A stretch of DNA of 36,166 bases from Rhizobiaceae bacterium (GCA_027483885.1 JAIXTO010000032.1:1-36166); one strand, 5' to 3'. Shown: positions 8,047 through 16,093, counted from the stretch's first letter. Made by a program: numbers and translations. The notes: generated from the sequence alone by a model not told the origin.

Positions 8047-9642
8047 ATGGAGCGTCTCGCCGGCAAGGTCATGCTTCTGTGGGGTTGGCGTCGCGCGGGG
8101 CTTGCCGTGGCCGCTGGCGCGATTGCAGCCCTTTCCATGCCCCCCGTTTCGTTTGTCGCCTCGCTGTTTGTGTCCTTCACGCTGCTTGTCTGGCTGATGG
8201 ATGGAACGGCAACCGCCCCGGAGGCCGGGCGTCTCGGCCGTTTTCGTGCCGCGTTTTCCCTCGGCTGGCTGTTCGGGTTTGGCTATTTTGTCGCCGGCCT
8301 CTGGTGGCTCGGCAACGCGCTGCTGGTCGATGCGGATGAATTTGCCTGGGCACTGCCGCTTGCCATTTTCGGTCTGCCGGCCGTGCTCGCCGTGTTTTAC
8401 GGGCTTGCAACACTGATCGCCAGCCTCCTCTGGTCGGACGGATTCGGGCGACTGGCAGCGCTTGCCGTCGGCTTTGCGCTGGCCGAATGGTTGCGCAGCT
8501 TTCTGTTCACCGGCTTTCCGTGGAACGCGATCGGCTATGGCGTGATGCCGGTGCCGATCATGATGCAGTCGGCACAGGCGATCGGGATTTTTGGCGTGAC
8601 GCTGCTCGCTGTCTTCGTGGTGGGAGCGCCCGCCCTGTTTGGCACGCGCAAGGGAGCGGCAGGCGGGCTTGGCATTGCCGCGGTGCTGATCGCCGCCCAT
8701 TTCGGCTACGGTGCCTACCGCATGAACTTCGTTGCCGCGACACCATCGAACGAGCCGCCCGTTTCGGTGCGCATCGTCCAGCCGGTGATCGATCAGGCGC
8801 GCAAGATGGACAATGCCGACCGTCGGGCCGTGTTCGAGGAGCATCTGGCACTCTCGGCACTGCCGCCGAAGGATGGCGCAAGGCGGCCCGATATCATCGT
8901 CTGGCCGGAAACCTCCGTGCCGTTCATCCTGACAGAGAACCCCGGTGCGCTCACCCGCATTGCCGAGACGCTGCAAGACGGACAGGTGCTGATATCAGGG
9001 GTGGTGCGGGCTGAAGAAGCCTCGCCTGGCGATATGCCTCGCTATTACAATTCCATCTACGCCATCGACAGCCAGGGGCAGATCATCGCTGCCTCAGACA
9101 AGGTGCACCTGACGCCATTCGGCGAGTACCTGCCGTTCCAGAGCTTTTGGGACCTGCTCGGCGTGGGCAATATTGTGGAAATGCCGGGGGGCTTCACCGC
9201 CGGTGCCAGCCGATCGTTGATCACACTGCCGAGTGGCCGATCCTTTTATCCGCTGATCTGCTATGAGGCGATCTTCCCCGCGGAAATCGGTGCTGACGTT
9301 ACCCGCGCATCCGCCCTTTTGAACATCACCAACGATGCCTGGTTCGGCAATACGCCGGGCCCCTACCAGCACTTCCTGCAGGCGAGGCTACGGGCGGTCG
9401 AATCGGGTCTGCCACTGATTCGCGGAGCAAACACCGGCATTTCCGCAATCATAAATGCGAAAGGCGTCGTCGAAAATGCACTTGACTTCGATCAAAAGGG
9501 CGTGATCGACTCCACTTTGAGTAGCGCAATCGTCCCGACCTGGAACAACTATACGCGAGAAACGCACTTCTGGTTGTTGATCGCAGTTATGGCGCTGATT
9601 GCGGTAGTTTCGCGCATGGGTTTAAAAAATGGCCTCAATTGA
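8047..9642 (+). CDS. lnt: Apolipoprotein N-acyltransferase
   Basis: Lnt adds the third acyl chain to the N-terminal cysteine of lipoproteins in the inner membrane. The 531-residue protein begins with six or more membrane helices (about 17-220) followed by a periplasmic nitrilase-fold domain and a final helix near 505-525. The catalytic triad is visible: E288 (WPETSVPF), K352 (DKVHLTPFGEYLPF) and C405 (LICYEAIFP). ATG 8047 is chosen because AAGGA lies at 8037-8041 and the family starts near MERLAGK; the frame is open back to 7981. In Sinorhizobium the orthologue actA is needed for acid tolerance and lies next to phrR, the same arrangement as here. Confidence 0.96.
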   Translation: MERLAGKVMLLWGWRRAGLAVAAGAIAALSMPPVSFVASLFVSFTLLVWLMDGTATAPEAGRLGRFRAAFSLGWLFGFGYFVAGLWWLGNALLVDADEFAWALPLAIFGLPAVLAVFYGLATLIASLLWSDGFGRLAALAVGFALAEWLRSFLFTGFPWNAIGYGVMPVPIMMQSAQAIGIFGVTLLAVFVVGAPALFGTRKGAAGGLGIAAVLIAAHFGYGAYRMNFVAATPSNEPPVSVRIVQPVIDQARKMDNADRRAVFEEHLALSALPPKDGARRPDIIVWPETSVPFILTENPGALTRIAETLQDGQVLISGVVRAEEASPGDMPRYYNSIYAIDSQGQIIAASDKVHLTPFGEYLPFQSFWDLLGVGNIVEMPGGFTAGASRSLITLPSGRSFYPLICYEAIFPAEIGADVTRASALLNITNDAWFGNTPGPYQHFLQARLRAVESGLPLIRGANTGISAIINAKGVVENALDFDQKGVIDSTLSSAIVPTWNNYTRETHFWLLIAVMALIAVVSRMGLKNGLN

Positions 9643-9791
9643 CCAGAAACCCCTAAAATTGCATAGTGCTGCGGCCTTTCGTTGAATCGTATGTTTCCGT
9701 GTATCGCCTGGGCAGCGATTGTATGAGCGAAAGCATATGTTTGCACGTAATGCGAGTTATGGGGACTGAAGAGCAACCTAGGACATTCACG
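9643..9791. other. Upstream region of the phrR-like gene
   Basis: These 149 bases lie between lnt and the regulator. TATGTTT occurs twice (9690-9696 and 9736-9742), and a small inverted repeat ATCGC/GCGAT spans 9703-9719. Such elements could be operator half-sites for a self-regulating repressor, but no match to a known site can be asserted, and no strong -35/-10 pair was recognised. Confidence 0.3.
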
Positions 9792-10211
9792 ATGATTGAA
9801 AACAAAAAGAAGCCGAACCCGATCGACATCCACGTCGGGAGCCGCATCCGGCTTCGCCGCACCATGTTGGGCATGAGCCAGGAAAAGCTCGGCGAAAGCC
9901 TCGGCATCACGTTCCAGCAGATCCAGAAGTACGAGAAGGGCACCAACCGCGTCGGCGCCAGCCGGCTGCAGAACATTTCCAGCATTCTGAATGTTCCGGT
10001 CTCGTTTTTCTTCGAAGATGCTCCCGGCGACCATGCGACCGGCCCATCCGGCATGGCCGAGGCATCCAGCTCCAATTACGTCGTTGACTTCCTGTCCTCC
10101 TCCGAAGGGCTGCAGCTCAACCGCGCTTTCGTGAAGATTTCCGACCCCAAGGTGCGCCGCAAGCTGGTTGATCTGGTGAAGGCGCTTGCCGCCGAAGCGG
10201 ACGTCGAATAA
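9792..10211 (+). CDS. phrR: XRE-family transcriptional regulator, PhrR/PraR-like
   Basis: This 139-residue protein has a Cro/C1-type helix-turn-helix at about 16-75 (RIRLRRTMLGMSQEKLGESL, then the recognition part FQQIQKYEKGTNRV) and a short C-terminal helical tail ending in VRRKLVDLVKALA. Length, motif and position immediately after lnt match the rhizobial PhrR/PraR regulators, known from low-pH induction in Sinorhizobium and from control of quorum sensing and biofilm in Rhizobium and Azorhizobium. The start ATG 9792 gives the usual N-terminus; upstream in-frame codons from 9666 read through promoter-like DNA. A clear intrinsic terminator follows. Confidence 0.87.
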   Translation: MIENKKKPNPIDIHVGSRIRLRRTMLGMSQEKLGESLGITFQQIQKYEKGTNRVGASRLQNISSILNVPVSFFFEDAPGDHATGPSGMAEASSSNYVVDFLSSSEGLQLNRAFVKISDPKVRRKLVDLVKALAAEADVE

Positions 10212-10234
10212 CGGTTGAAACCGCATATCCCCCG

Positions 10235-10263
10235 AAAAGCGGCCGCATTGGCCGCTTTTTTTT
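10235..10263 (+). terminator. Rho-independent terminator of the phrR-like gene
   Basis: A ten-base perfect stem, AAAAGCGGCC (10235-10244) and GGCCGCTTTT (10250-10259), encloses the loop GCATT, and the T-run continues to 10263. It lies 24 bases after the phrR stop and separates it from metK. Confidence 0.92.
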
Positions 10264-10399
10264 ATGAAAATCGCGAGGAAGGCCGCCTGCATAAACCTTT
10301 CGTTGTCGTATAAAGATATATTTATGTGGTTCTGTCCTTGTTTTTGAATGGCGAACTGACTACGACATTCAGCGGTTTGTTCTTGAGGGGAATCCCAGC
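10264..10399 (+). other. metK promoter and leader region
   Basis: Between the terminator and metK, an AT-rich patch holds TATAAA at 10309-10314, a plausible -10 box, although the -35 position (CCTGCA, 10286-10291) is poor. That would give a leader of about 80 bases. The ribosome site is GAGGGG at 10385-10390. I looked for the conserved cores of SAM-II and SAM/SAH riboswitches, known upstream of methionine-cycle genes in alphaproteobacteria, and did not recognise either. Confidence 0.35.
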
Positions 10400-11638
10400 A
10401 TGCGCGCCAATTATCTGTTCACCAGCGAATCCGTTGCCGAAGGTCATCCCGACAAGGTATGCGATCGCATTTCCGATGAAATCGTCGATCTCGTCTACCG
10501 GGAAGCCGCCAAGACCGGCGTCGATCCCTGGACGGTTCGCATTGCCTGCGAAACGCTTGCCACCACCAATCGCGTGGTGATTGCCGGCGAAGTTCGCCTG
10601 CCGCCGAGCCTGATGAAGACCGACAAGAACGGCAACGAGGTGATCAACCCCGCCAAGTTCAAGACGGCGGCACGCCGCGCCATCAAGGATATCGGCTACG
10701 AGCAGGACGGCTTCCACTGGAAGACGGCCAAGATCGACGTGCTCCTGCACTCGCAGTCGGCCCATATCGCGCAGGGCGTCGATAACGCCGCAGACCAGCA
10801 GGGCAATGAAGGGGCCGGCGACCAGGGCATCATGTTCGGTTACGCCTGCAACGAGACGCCCGACCTGATGCCGGCGCCGATCTATTATTCGCACCGCATT
10901 CTCCAGCTGCTGTCGGCCGCCCGCAAGACGGGCGAGGGCGATGTCGGCAAGCTCGGCCCCGACGCCAAGAGCCAGGTGACGGTGCGTTATGTCGACGGCA
11001 AGCCCTATGAGGCCGTCTCCATCGTGCTCTCCACCCAGCATCTCGACGAAAGCTGGGACAGCAAGAAGGTTCGTGAGGTTGTGGAGCCTTACATCCGCGA
11101 AGCGTTAGGCGACCTGAAGATTTCCGAGGATTGCGCCTGGTACATCAACCCGACCGGCAAGTTCGTCATTGGCGGCCCGGATGGCGATGCGGGCCTCACC
11201 GGCCGCAAGATCATCGTGGACACCTATGGTGGGGCAGCCCCCCATGGCGGCGGCGCGTTTTCCGGTAAGGACACGACCAAGGTCGACCGTTCGGCTGCCT
11301 ATGCTGCACGTTATCTTGCCAAGAACGTCGTGGCGGCCGGTCTTGCGGAAAAATGCACGATCCAGATCTCCTATGCCATCGGCATCGCACAGCCGCTGTC
11401 GATCTATGTTGACCTGCATGGCACCGGCAAGGTAACCGAAGATCAGGTCGAGGCGGCAATCCGCAAGGTGATGGACCTGTCACCCTCCGGCATCCGCCGT
11501 CATCTCGATCTCAACAAGCCAATCTATGCCAAGACCTCTTCCTACGGTCACTTCGGCCGCAAGGCCGGTCGCGACGGGTCCTTCTCCTGGGAGAAGCTCG
11601 ATCTCGTCAAGCCGCTGAAGGAAGCCTTGAAGAACTAA
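10400..11638 (+). CDS. metK: S-adenosylmethionine synthetase
   Basis: MetK makes SAM from methionine and ATP. The 412-residue protein shows the family hallmarks: G15-H16-P17-D18-K19 near the N-terminus, [12 protein letters not shown] near residue 135, and the glycine-rich [19 protein letters not shown] loop near 290. It is longer than the roughly 384-residue E. coli enzyme, as is common in alphaproteobacteria. Start ATG 10400 follows GAGGGG with a 9-base gap. It is probably co-transcribed with trmB, whose SAM-dependent reaction uses the product; the trmB ribosome site overlaps the metK stop. Confidence 0.97.
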   Translation: MRANYLFTSESVAEGHPDKVCDRISDEIVDLVYREAAKTGVDPWTVRIACETLATTNRVVIAGEVRLPPSLMKTDKNGNEVINPAKFKTAARRAIKDIGYEQDGFHWKTAKIDVLLHSQSAHIAQGVDNAADQQGNEGAGDQGIMFGYACNETPDLMPAPIYYSHRILQLLSAARKTGEGDVGKLGPDAKSQVTVRYVDGKPYEAVSIVLSTQHLDESWDSKKVREVVEPYIREALGDLKISEDCAWYINPTGKFVIGGPDGDAGLTGRKIIVDTYGGAAPHGGGAFSGKDTTKVDRSAAYAARYLAKNVVAAGLAEKCTIQISYAIGIAQPLSIYVDLHGTGKVTEDQVEAAIRKVMDLSPSGIRRHLDLNKPIYAKTSSYGHFGRKAGRDGSFSWEKLDLVKPLKEALKN

Positions 11639-11651
11639 GGACGTCAGACTG

Positions 11652-12350
11652 ATGGAATCCGAGCGCCGTTCGCGAGCCACCGAGGCCTTTTTCGGGCGGC
11701 GCAAGGGAAAGCCATTGCGGGAACGCCAGGCCGACATGATGGCCTCGCTCCTGCCGGAACTGAAAGTGGATCTGGCGCAGCCTGCGCCAGATCTCATCTC
11801 CGCGCTGTTTCCCCTGCCGGTCAAATCCATCCGTCTTGAAATCGGTTTTGGCGGCGGCGAGCACCTCGTCCATCGCGCCGTGGAAAACCCCGATGTCGGT
11901 TTCATCGGCGTCGAGCCCTTCGTCAATTCCATGGCAAAGCTTCTGGCACGCGTGGAAGAGCTGGGCCTGAAAAATATCCGGGTCTATGAGGATGATGCAA
12001 CGGCGCTGCTGGACTGGCTGCCGGAAGCCTCGATCGACCATATCGACCTGCTTTATCCCGATCCATGGCCGAAGAAAAAACACTGGAAGCGTCGCTTCGT
12101 ATCCGCCGTAAATCTCGCCCGCTTCCACCGCGTGCTGAAGCCCGGCGGCGTGTTCTGTTTTGCCTCCGACATCGACACCTATGTCAACTGGACGCTTGGC
12201 CATTGCGCCGCCCATGGCGGCTTTGAATGGACAGCCGAGGAACCTGCGGATTGGCTGACGCCTTATGCCAACTGGCCGAGCACGCGTTATGAGGCAAAGG
12301 CCCGCCGCGAAGGCCGGTCGTCGGCCTATCTGACATTCACCCGTATCTGA
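11652..12350 (+). CDS. trmB: tRNA (guanine-N7-)-methyltransferase
   Basis: TrmB methylates G46 in the variable loop of tRNAs. The 232-residue protein has the SAM-binding motif [10 protein letters not shown] (62-71) and the substrate/catalytic stretch [17 protein letters not shown] (132-148) typical of the family. It begins 13 bases after metK with AAGGA at 11637-11641 across the metK stop, which suggests one transcript. After its stop there is a T-rich patch (12353-12359 and 12362-12368) but no clear stem in front of it. Confidence 0.96.
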   Translation: MESERRSRATEAFFGRRKGKPLRERQADMMASLLPELKVDLAQPAPDLISALFPLPVKSIRLEIGFGGGEHLVHRAVENPDVGFIGVEPFVNSMAKLLARVEELGLKNIRVYEDDATALLDWLPEASIDHIDLLYPDPWPKKKHWKRRFVSAVNLARFHRVLKPGGVFCFASDIDTYVNWTLGHCAAHGGFEWTAEEPADWLTPYANWPSTRYEAKARREGRSSAYLTFTRI

Positions 12351-12392
12351 TCGATTTTTTGTCTTTTTGCGTGCTGGTCGCCCTTTGTCAGG

Positions 12393-12424
12393 GCGCCGCC
12401 TGCGTTTGCACCCGCAATCGGCGC
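12393..12424. other. Strong hairpin between the convergent trmB and DUF1150 genes
   Basis: GCGCCG (12393-12398) pairs with CGGCGC (12419-12424), and inside it TGCG (12401-12404) pairs with CGCA (12413-12416). A second small stem, GCCCT/AGGGC, lies just before it. The right side is followed by seven A's, so it has no T-run for trmB on the plus strand; it may still block transcription or protect the 3' end. Confidence 0.4.
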
Positions 12425-12447
12425 AAAAAAACAGTCAGTGCAGACTG
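12425..12447 (-). terminator. Probable rho-independent terminator of the hsp20-DUF1150 unit
   Basis: Read on the minus strand, CAGTC, a six-base loop and GACTG are followed directly by seven T's (12431 down to 12425). The stem is short (5 bp) and its 3' arm (12432-12436) overlaps the DUF1150 stop codon at 12435-12437. Position and T-run favour a real terminator; the weak stem lowers confidence. Confidence 0.55.
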
Positions 12448-12692
12448 ACGGTCTTGAGGTCGTCTTCGGCGGCCTTGAAGAAGGTGCTGGAGCGGTTGTC
12501 GGTGAGCAGGATCGGCGTGCCATCGGCACCGAACAGGGCCCAGAGATCCAGTGTCGGATCGATCTGCGGCGCCTCGGGAAAACAACGGGAAACGTCTTCG
12601 GAGCGGATCTTGCGGATATAGCCGACTTCACCGGCGCCCAGATGGGCAAGCTCGGATTCCGTCAGGCGGGCGGTTGCGTGTTTGAGGAGCAT
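12435..12692 (-). CDS. DUF1150 family small protein
   Basis: This 85-residue protein of unknown function contains the DUF1150-like stretch 'GAGEVGYIRKIRSEDV' and a C-terminal part with 'LWALFGADGTPILLTDNR'. In alphaproteobacteria DUF1150 genes are repeatedly found just downstream of small heat-shock genes, and here the gene follows hsp20 by 42 bases in the same direction, so it is likely co-induced by heat. GGAGG lies 5 bases before the ATG. There is no signal peptide or membrane segment. An accessory role with Hsp20 is inference from position only. A small hairpin, GAAATG/CATTTC (12708-12724), sits in the gap between the two genes. Confidence 0.8.
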   Translation of the reverse strand: MLLKHATARLTESELAHLGAGEVGYIRKIRSEDVSRCFPEAPQIDPTLDLWALFGADGTPILLTDNRSSTFFKAAEDDLKTVSLH

Positions 12693-12734
12693 TTGAGCCT
12701 CCGTCTCGAAATGTCTGGCATTTCTGCCACGACG

Positions 12735-13163
12735 CTACTTTGAGACGGAAATGTTAATTTTTCGCACCATGCGTTCCGGCTCGGGACGAATGAGATCGAC
12801 ACTGAGCAGGCCGTTGGTGAGACGCGCGCCCGAAACCTGCATGCCATCGGCAAGCACGAACATGCGCTGGAACTGGCGCGCCGCAATACCGCGATAGAGA
12901 TAGTCGCGCTCGCCCGTTTCGCTTTGACGCCCGCGAATCAGCAACTGGTTTTCCTCGACGCTGACATCCAGATCGTCCTGGGAAAAGCCTGCGACGGCCA
13001 GCGTGATGCGCAGCCGCTCCGGTTCTCCGGCCCCGTCGGGCGCCATGCGCTCGATGTTATAGGGAGGATAACCGTCATTCGCCTTGGCAAGGCGTTCCAG
13101 GGTCTTTTCCATGGTATCAAAGCCCAGCAGAAGCGGGCTGGTGAACGGCGTCATTCGGCTCAT
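12735..13163 (-). CDS. Small heat-shock protein, Hsp20/IbpA family
   Basis: This 142-residue ATP-independent holdase chaperone has an alpha-crystallin domain at about 35-128 (IERMAPDGA..., LRITLAVAGFSQDDLDVSVE, then LLIRGRQ). The C-terminal I-x-I anchor appears as INI near residue 137, needed for oligomer assembly in the family. The short N-terminal arm (MSRMTPFTSPLLLGFDTMEK) is the usual IbpA type. Regulation can be read from the sequence: a heat-shock-sigma-like promoter at 13228-13256 and a leader that folds over the ribosome site like a ROSE thermometer. Downstream lies its DUF1150 partner. Confidence 0.93.
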   Translation of the reverse strand: MSRMTPFTSPLLLGFDTMEKTLERLAKANDGYPPYNIERMAPDGAGEPERLRITLAVAGFSQDDLDVSVEENQLLIRGRQSETGERDYLYRGIAARQFQRMFVLADGMQVSGARLTNGLLSVDLIRPEPERMVRKINISVSK

Positions 13164-13213
13164 TGTCCAGTCCTTGAGATCAAGCGACTTTTTCGCACCC
13201 GCAAAGGCATGCG
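13164..13213 (-). ncRNA. ROSE-like RNA thermometer in the hsp20 leader
   Basis: In the minus-strand leader the ribosome site AAGGA (13175-13171), 7 bases before the ATG, lies inside a hairpin: AGUC-G-CUUG (13189-13181) pairs with CAAGGACU (13176-13169) around the loop AUCU. Eight pairs form and one G (13185) is bulged. The anti-Shine-Dalgarno strand reads UCGCU, which fits the UYGCU signature of ROSE elements, where a G opposite the ribosome site is also bulged. A second hairpin, CGCA-UG-CC/GG-UGCG (13213-13194), lies upstream, as expected for a multi-stem ROSE leader. ROSE elements control small heat-shock genes in rhizobia. Confidence 0.75.
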
Positions 13214-13227
13214 TTTTTCAGAGCCCA

Positions 13228-13256
13228 ATATGGGAGGTGCCGAGAGCAAGCGCAAG
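13228..13256 (-). promoter_or_regulatory. Heat-shock (RpoH-type) promoter of hsp20
   Basis: On the minus strand CTTGCG (13256-13251) and CCATAT (13233-13228) are separated by 17 bases, with the -10 box set in CTCCCATATT. This agrees with the alphaproteobacterial RpoH pattern of a CTTG-type -35 and a CCATNT-type -10. The predicted start of transcription gives a leader of about 55-60 bases, which contains the thermometer hairpin. Confidence 0.65.
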
Positions 13257-13284
13257 CCGCGCCGGCCCTTGAGGGCGGCGCGGC
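13256..13284 (-). terminator. GC-rich hairpin after rbsK (terminator-like)
   Basis: GCCGCGCC (13256-13263) pairs with GGCGCGGC (13277-13284), and CCCT/AGGG extends the stem inside. It begins about 10 bases beyond the rbsK stop in the direction of transcription. No T-run follows, so it is only terminator-like; its left edge touches the -35 box of the hsp20 promoter. Confidence 0.45.
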
Positions 13285-13294
13285 GATGTCTTCT

Positions 13295-14194
13295 TCAGAC
13301 CTTGGCATCCACCTCGCCGAAAAGGGGAATAGCCGGCTGCGCGCCGGGTTTCAGGCAGGCGAGCGAACCGGCAACGGCGGCACGCCGAAGAGCCGCCTCA
13401 AAGGACAGTCCCTGGTCGAGGCTGGCCGCGAGATAGCCGCAGAACGTATCACCGGCGCCCACCGTATCGACCGGCTCGATGACGAGGCCTTTGGCGCGCA
13501 AGACCGCGCCTTCATGCAGGGCAACGACGCCATCGCCGCCCAGCGTCACCACCAGCGTCTGCGCCGTTTCGGCGTGCAGCGCGCGCATTTCGGCAAGCCG
13601 GCTTTCGTCATCAAGACCGTTCTTGCCGATCAGCAGTTCGAACTCGGTTTCGTTGGCAACGACGATGGAGGCAAGCCTCGCCAGCCGGATGGCATCTGGG
13701 GTGAGGGGCGCGGTGTTGAAGAGGGTGCGGATGGCGCGCTCCTTTGCGTCCATCATGGCTTTTTCCACCGCATCGGCTGGAATTTCCATCTGCAGCATCA
13801 GGATGTCACCTTCTCCCATGCCGGCAACGGCGGCCGCGCCATCGTCTGCATCGAGCGTGCCATTGGCGCCGGGCACAACGGCAATCATGTTTTCCCCATC
13901 GCCGCCGACGAGAATGAGCGCCGTGCCGGTCGGGCCGGGCACATGATTGACGCAGGACAGATCGGCGCCTGCCCCCTTCAGAAGGGCAAGGGCCGGTGCG
14001 GCAAATTCATCCTCTCCAACGGCTGCCACCATCCGCACGGCACTTCCGGCGCGCGCGGCGGCGAGCGCCTGATTGGCGCCCTTGCCGCCGGCGGCTGTTG
14101 CAAAGCTGGTGCCGGCAACCGTTTCCCCCGGCGCGGGAAGACGCGCCGTGGTGGCGATGAGATCCATGTTGACGGAGCCGAAGACGGTGATCAT
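13295..14194 (-). CDS. rbsK: Ribokinase (PfkB carbohydrate kinase family)
   Basis: Ribokinase phosphorylates D-ribose to ribose 5-phosphate. The 299-residue protein opens with the strand VFGSVNMDLI. It has PfkB signature 1 as GGKGANQ at 36-42 and signature 2 DTVGAGDTFCGYL with the catalytic base D249, followed by the RAAVAGSLACLKPGAQ segment. No ribose transporter or rbsD lies nearby, so it is a stand-alone kinase placed behind rmuC in the same direction (63-base gap). Another sugar of similar shape cannot be ruled out, but the motif set fits ribokinase best. Confidence 0.9.
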   Translation of the reverse strand: MITVFGSVNMDLIATTARLPAPGETVAGTSFATAAGGKGANQALAAARAGSAVRMVAAVGEDEFAAPALALLKGAGADLSCVNHVPGPTGTALILVGGDGENMIAVVPGANGTLDADDGAAAVAGMGEGDILMLQMEIPADAVEKAMMDAKERAIRTLFNTAPLTPDAIRLARLASIVVANETEFELLIGKNGLDDESRLAEMRALHAETAQTLVVTLGGDGVVALHEGAVLRAKGLVIEPVDTVGAGDTFCGYLAASLDQGLSFEAALRRAAVAGSLACLKPGAQPAIPLFGEVDAKV

Positions 14195-14257
14195 GAAAGG
14201 CGGCCTGCTGCTTTACGTGTTGCGGAAAAGATGTGCGCCGGACACTGCCCGACGAGA

Positions 14258-15454
14258 TCAATCCTCGTCAACCACCCTCAGCTTCAACAGGCCGGTTCGG
14301 CTTTCGACGCCGCGCTCTTTTGCAGGTATTTCCGATGTCGGGGTAGTGGCACCGGGCGGCGGTTCCAGATCGAGCGAACTGATCCGCACCCCGCGTCGCG
14401 TCAGTTTTTCGGAGGAGGTGAGGATCTGCTCGACATCCTTTTGCGCGGCGAAAAAATGGCCCTGCAGTTTTCGCGTCCGTTCATCCAGCCGCAACAGGTC
14501 TTCCATCAGAAGCGCCACCTCGCCCTGGATGAGATGCGCCTGTTCGCGCATGCGCTGGTCCTTCAGCACCGCCTGGATGACCTGGATGGAGAGCATCAGC
14601 AGCGACGGGGAAACAATAACGAGGCGGGCACGCTGCGCCTTCTGCACCACGGCCTCGAAATGCTCGTGGATCTCGGCAAAGATCGATTCGGAGGGCACGA
14701 AGAGGAAGGCTGTATCCTGCGTTTCCCCCGCAATCAGGTATTTTTCCGAGATATCCCGGATATGGGTTTCGAGATCGCGGCGAAACTGGGCGCCAGCCTG
14801 CTTGCGTGCCTCCGGCTGGGCGGCATCGCGAAAGGCATGCCAGGCTTCCAGCGGAAATTTTGCATCGATGACAAGCGGCGCTGCGCCGTTCGGCATGGCA
14901 ATGGTGCAATCCGGGCGCATGCCGTTGGAGAGCGTTGGCTGGAAGGCATAGGCGCCGGGCGGCAGGGCGTCCGCTACGATCGCCTCCATACGGCCCTGCC
15001 CGAAGGCGCCGCGCGTCTGCTTGTTGGACAAGATTGCCTGCAGGCCAACGACGTCCTTGGCCAGCGTCTGGATATTGTTCTGCGCCGCATCGATCACCGC
15101 CAGCCGTTCCTGCAGCTTGCGCAGGTTGTCATGGGTGGATTTCGTCTGTTCGGCAATCGTCGAGCCCAGCCGGTGCGTCATGCCGTCCAGCCGCTGGTTG
15201 ATGCCGCGGTTCAACTCCGCCTGCCGGCTGGCCAGTGCCTCGGCCATGGCGGAAACGCGGCCCTGCATTTCGATCTGTGCCCGCATCAGGTCGGCGAACC
15301 GCTCCTCGGCCTGTTCTTCGCCGCGCCGGGATGTGCGGCGCAGGACTAGCACGAGCAGCACCGCGATGACGAGGCCGGCACCGACAACAAGGCCGCCGGT
15401 TCCCTGAAGAGAGAGGAGGATCTGGTCGAAAAACGCGACATTCTGGTTCTGCAT
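14258..15454 (-). CDS. rmuC: DNA recombination protein RmuC
   Basis: This 398-residue protein starts with one membrane helix (about 18-40, LVVGAGLVIAVLLVLVL), then a coiled-coil region (about 45-130), then the RmuC nuclease-like core with 'LPPGAYAFQPTLSNGMRPDC', 'VIDAKFPLEAW' and 'TAFLFVPSESIFAEI'. RmuC proteins limit DNA inversion at short inverted repeats; the core is related to PD-(D/E)XK nucleases, and D/K of VIDAKF fit that active site. The long plus-strand frame across it is antisense noise. It is divergent from def with a 123-base gap and is probably followed on the same mRNA by rbsK. Confidence 0.92.
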   Translation of the reverse strand: MQNQNVAFFDQILLSLQGTGGLVVGAGLVIAVLLVLVLRRTSRRGEEQAEERFADLMRAQIEMQGRVSAMAEALASRQAELNRGINQRLDGMTHRLGSTIAEQTKSTHDNLRKLQERLAVIDAAQNNIQTLAKDVVGLQAILSNKQTRGAFGQGRMEAIVADALPPGAYAFQPTLSNGMRPDCTIAMPNGAAPLVIDAKFPLEAWHAFRDAAQPEARKQAGAQFRRDLETHIRDISEKYLIAGETQDTAFLFVPSESIFAEIHEHFEAVVQKAQRARLVIVSPSLLMLSIQVIQAVLKDQRMREQAHLIQGEVALLMEDLLRLDERTRKLQGHFFAAQKDVEQILTSSEKLTRRGVRISSLDLEPPPGATTPTSEIPAKERGVESRTGLLKLRVVDED

Positions 15455-15577
15455 GGCGGGAGCCTAGCGGAGATCGAGGCTTTCCGGAAGATCAAAACAT
15501 GAACATTGGCCATTTCCCTGCGGATTCCGGTGGTTTGGCCTGTTTCATCGTCCCAAAAGATGGGCTATGGGGAATTT

Positions 15578-16093
15578 ATGACGATCAAGCCCCTCATCAT
15601 TCTTCCCGACCCTCTCCTGCGTCAGGTTTCGCAGCCCATCGAGCGCGTGGACGCCGACGTGCTGAAACTGGCCGACGACATGCTGGAGACGATGTACGAA
15701 GCCCCCGGCATTGGCCTTGCCGGCATCCAGATCGGCGTGGCCCGCCGCATTCTGGTGATCGATCTTTCGCGCGAGGGCGAGGAAAAGACCCCGCTCGTTA
15801 TCATCAACCCTGAGATCGTCAAATCCTCGAATGATGTGTCGGTCTACGAGGAAGGTTGCCTGTCGATTCCGGACTATTATGCGGAAGTGGAGCGCCCGGC
15901 CTCTGTCGCCGTCAGCCATGTCGGACGTGACGGCAAGGAACATCTGCTGGAGGCCGACGGCCTGCTTGCCACCTGCCTGCAGCATGAGATCGACCACCTG
16001 AACGGCGTGCTGTTCATCGACCACATCTCCCGGCTGAAGCGTGAGATGGTCATCAAGAAATTCACCAAGGCCGCCAAGGGCAAGGCTGTTTGA
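15578..16093 (+). CDS. def: Peptide deformylase
   Basis: Def removes the formyl group from nascent N-terminal methionine. The 171-residue protein has all three metal motifs: motif 1 GIGLAGIQ at 44-51, motif 2 EGCLS with ligand C94, and motif 3 HEIDH with ligands H136 and H140 and catalytic E137. Motif 1 usually reads G-x-G-x-A-A-x-Q, so G49 replaces the second alanine. ATG 15578 is preceded by GGGGA (15569-15573) and gives the normal MTIKPL start; upstream codons in frame are not coding. It works with fmt, which is separated from it here by an inserted toxin-antitoxin pair. Confidence 0.96.
   Translation: MTIKPLIILPDPLLRQVSQPIERVDADVLKLADDMLETMYEAPGIGLAGIQIGVARRILVIDLSREGEEKTPLVIINPEIVKSSNDVSVYEEGCLSIPDYYAEVERPASVAVSHVGRDGKEHLLEADGLLATCLQHEIDHLNGVLFIDHISRLKREMVIKKFTKAAKGKAV

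Noticed and set aside
10264..10399. SAM-II or SAM/SAH riboswitch before metK
   Set aside because: Neither conserved core could be found by eye; only a promoter-like patch and an ordinary ribosome site are visible.
13286..15349. A 687-codon open frame on the plus strand
   Set aside because: It lies antisense to rbsK and rmuC, both with clear motifs. Its translation is rich in Arg, Gly and His with no domain; it is a frame left open by high GC content.
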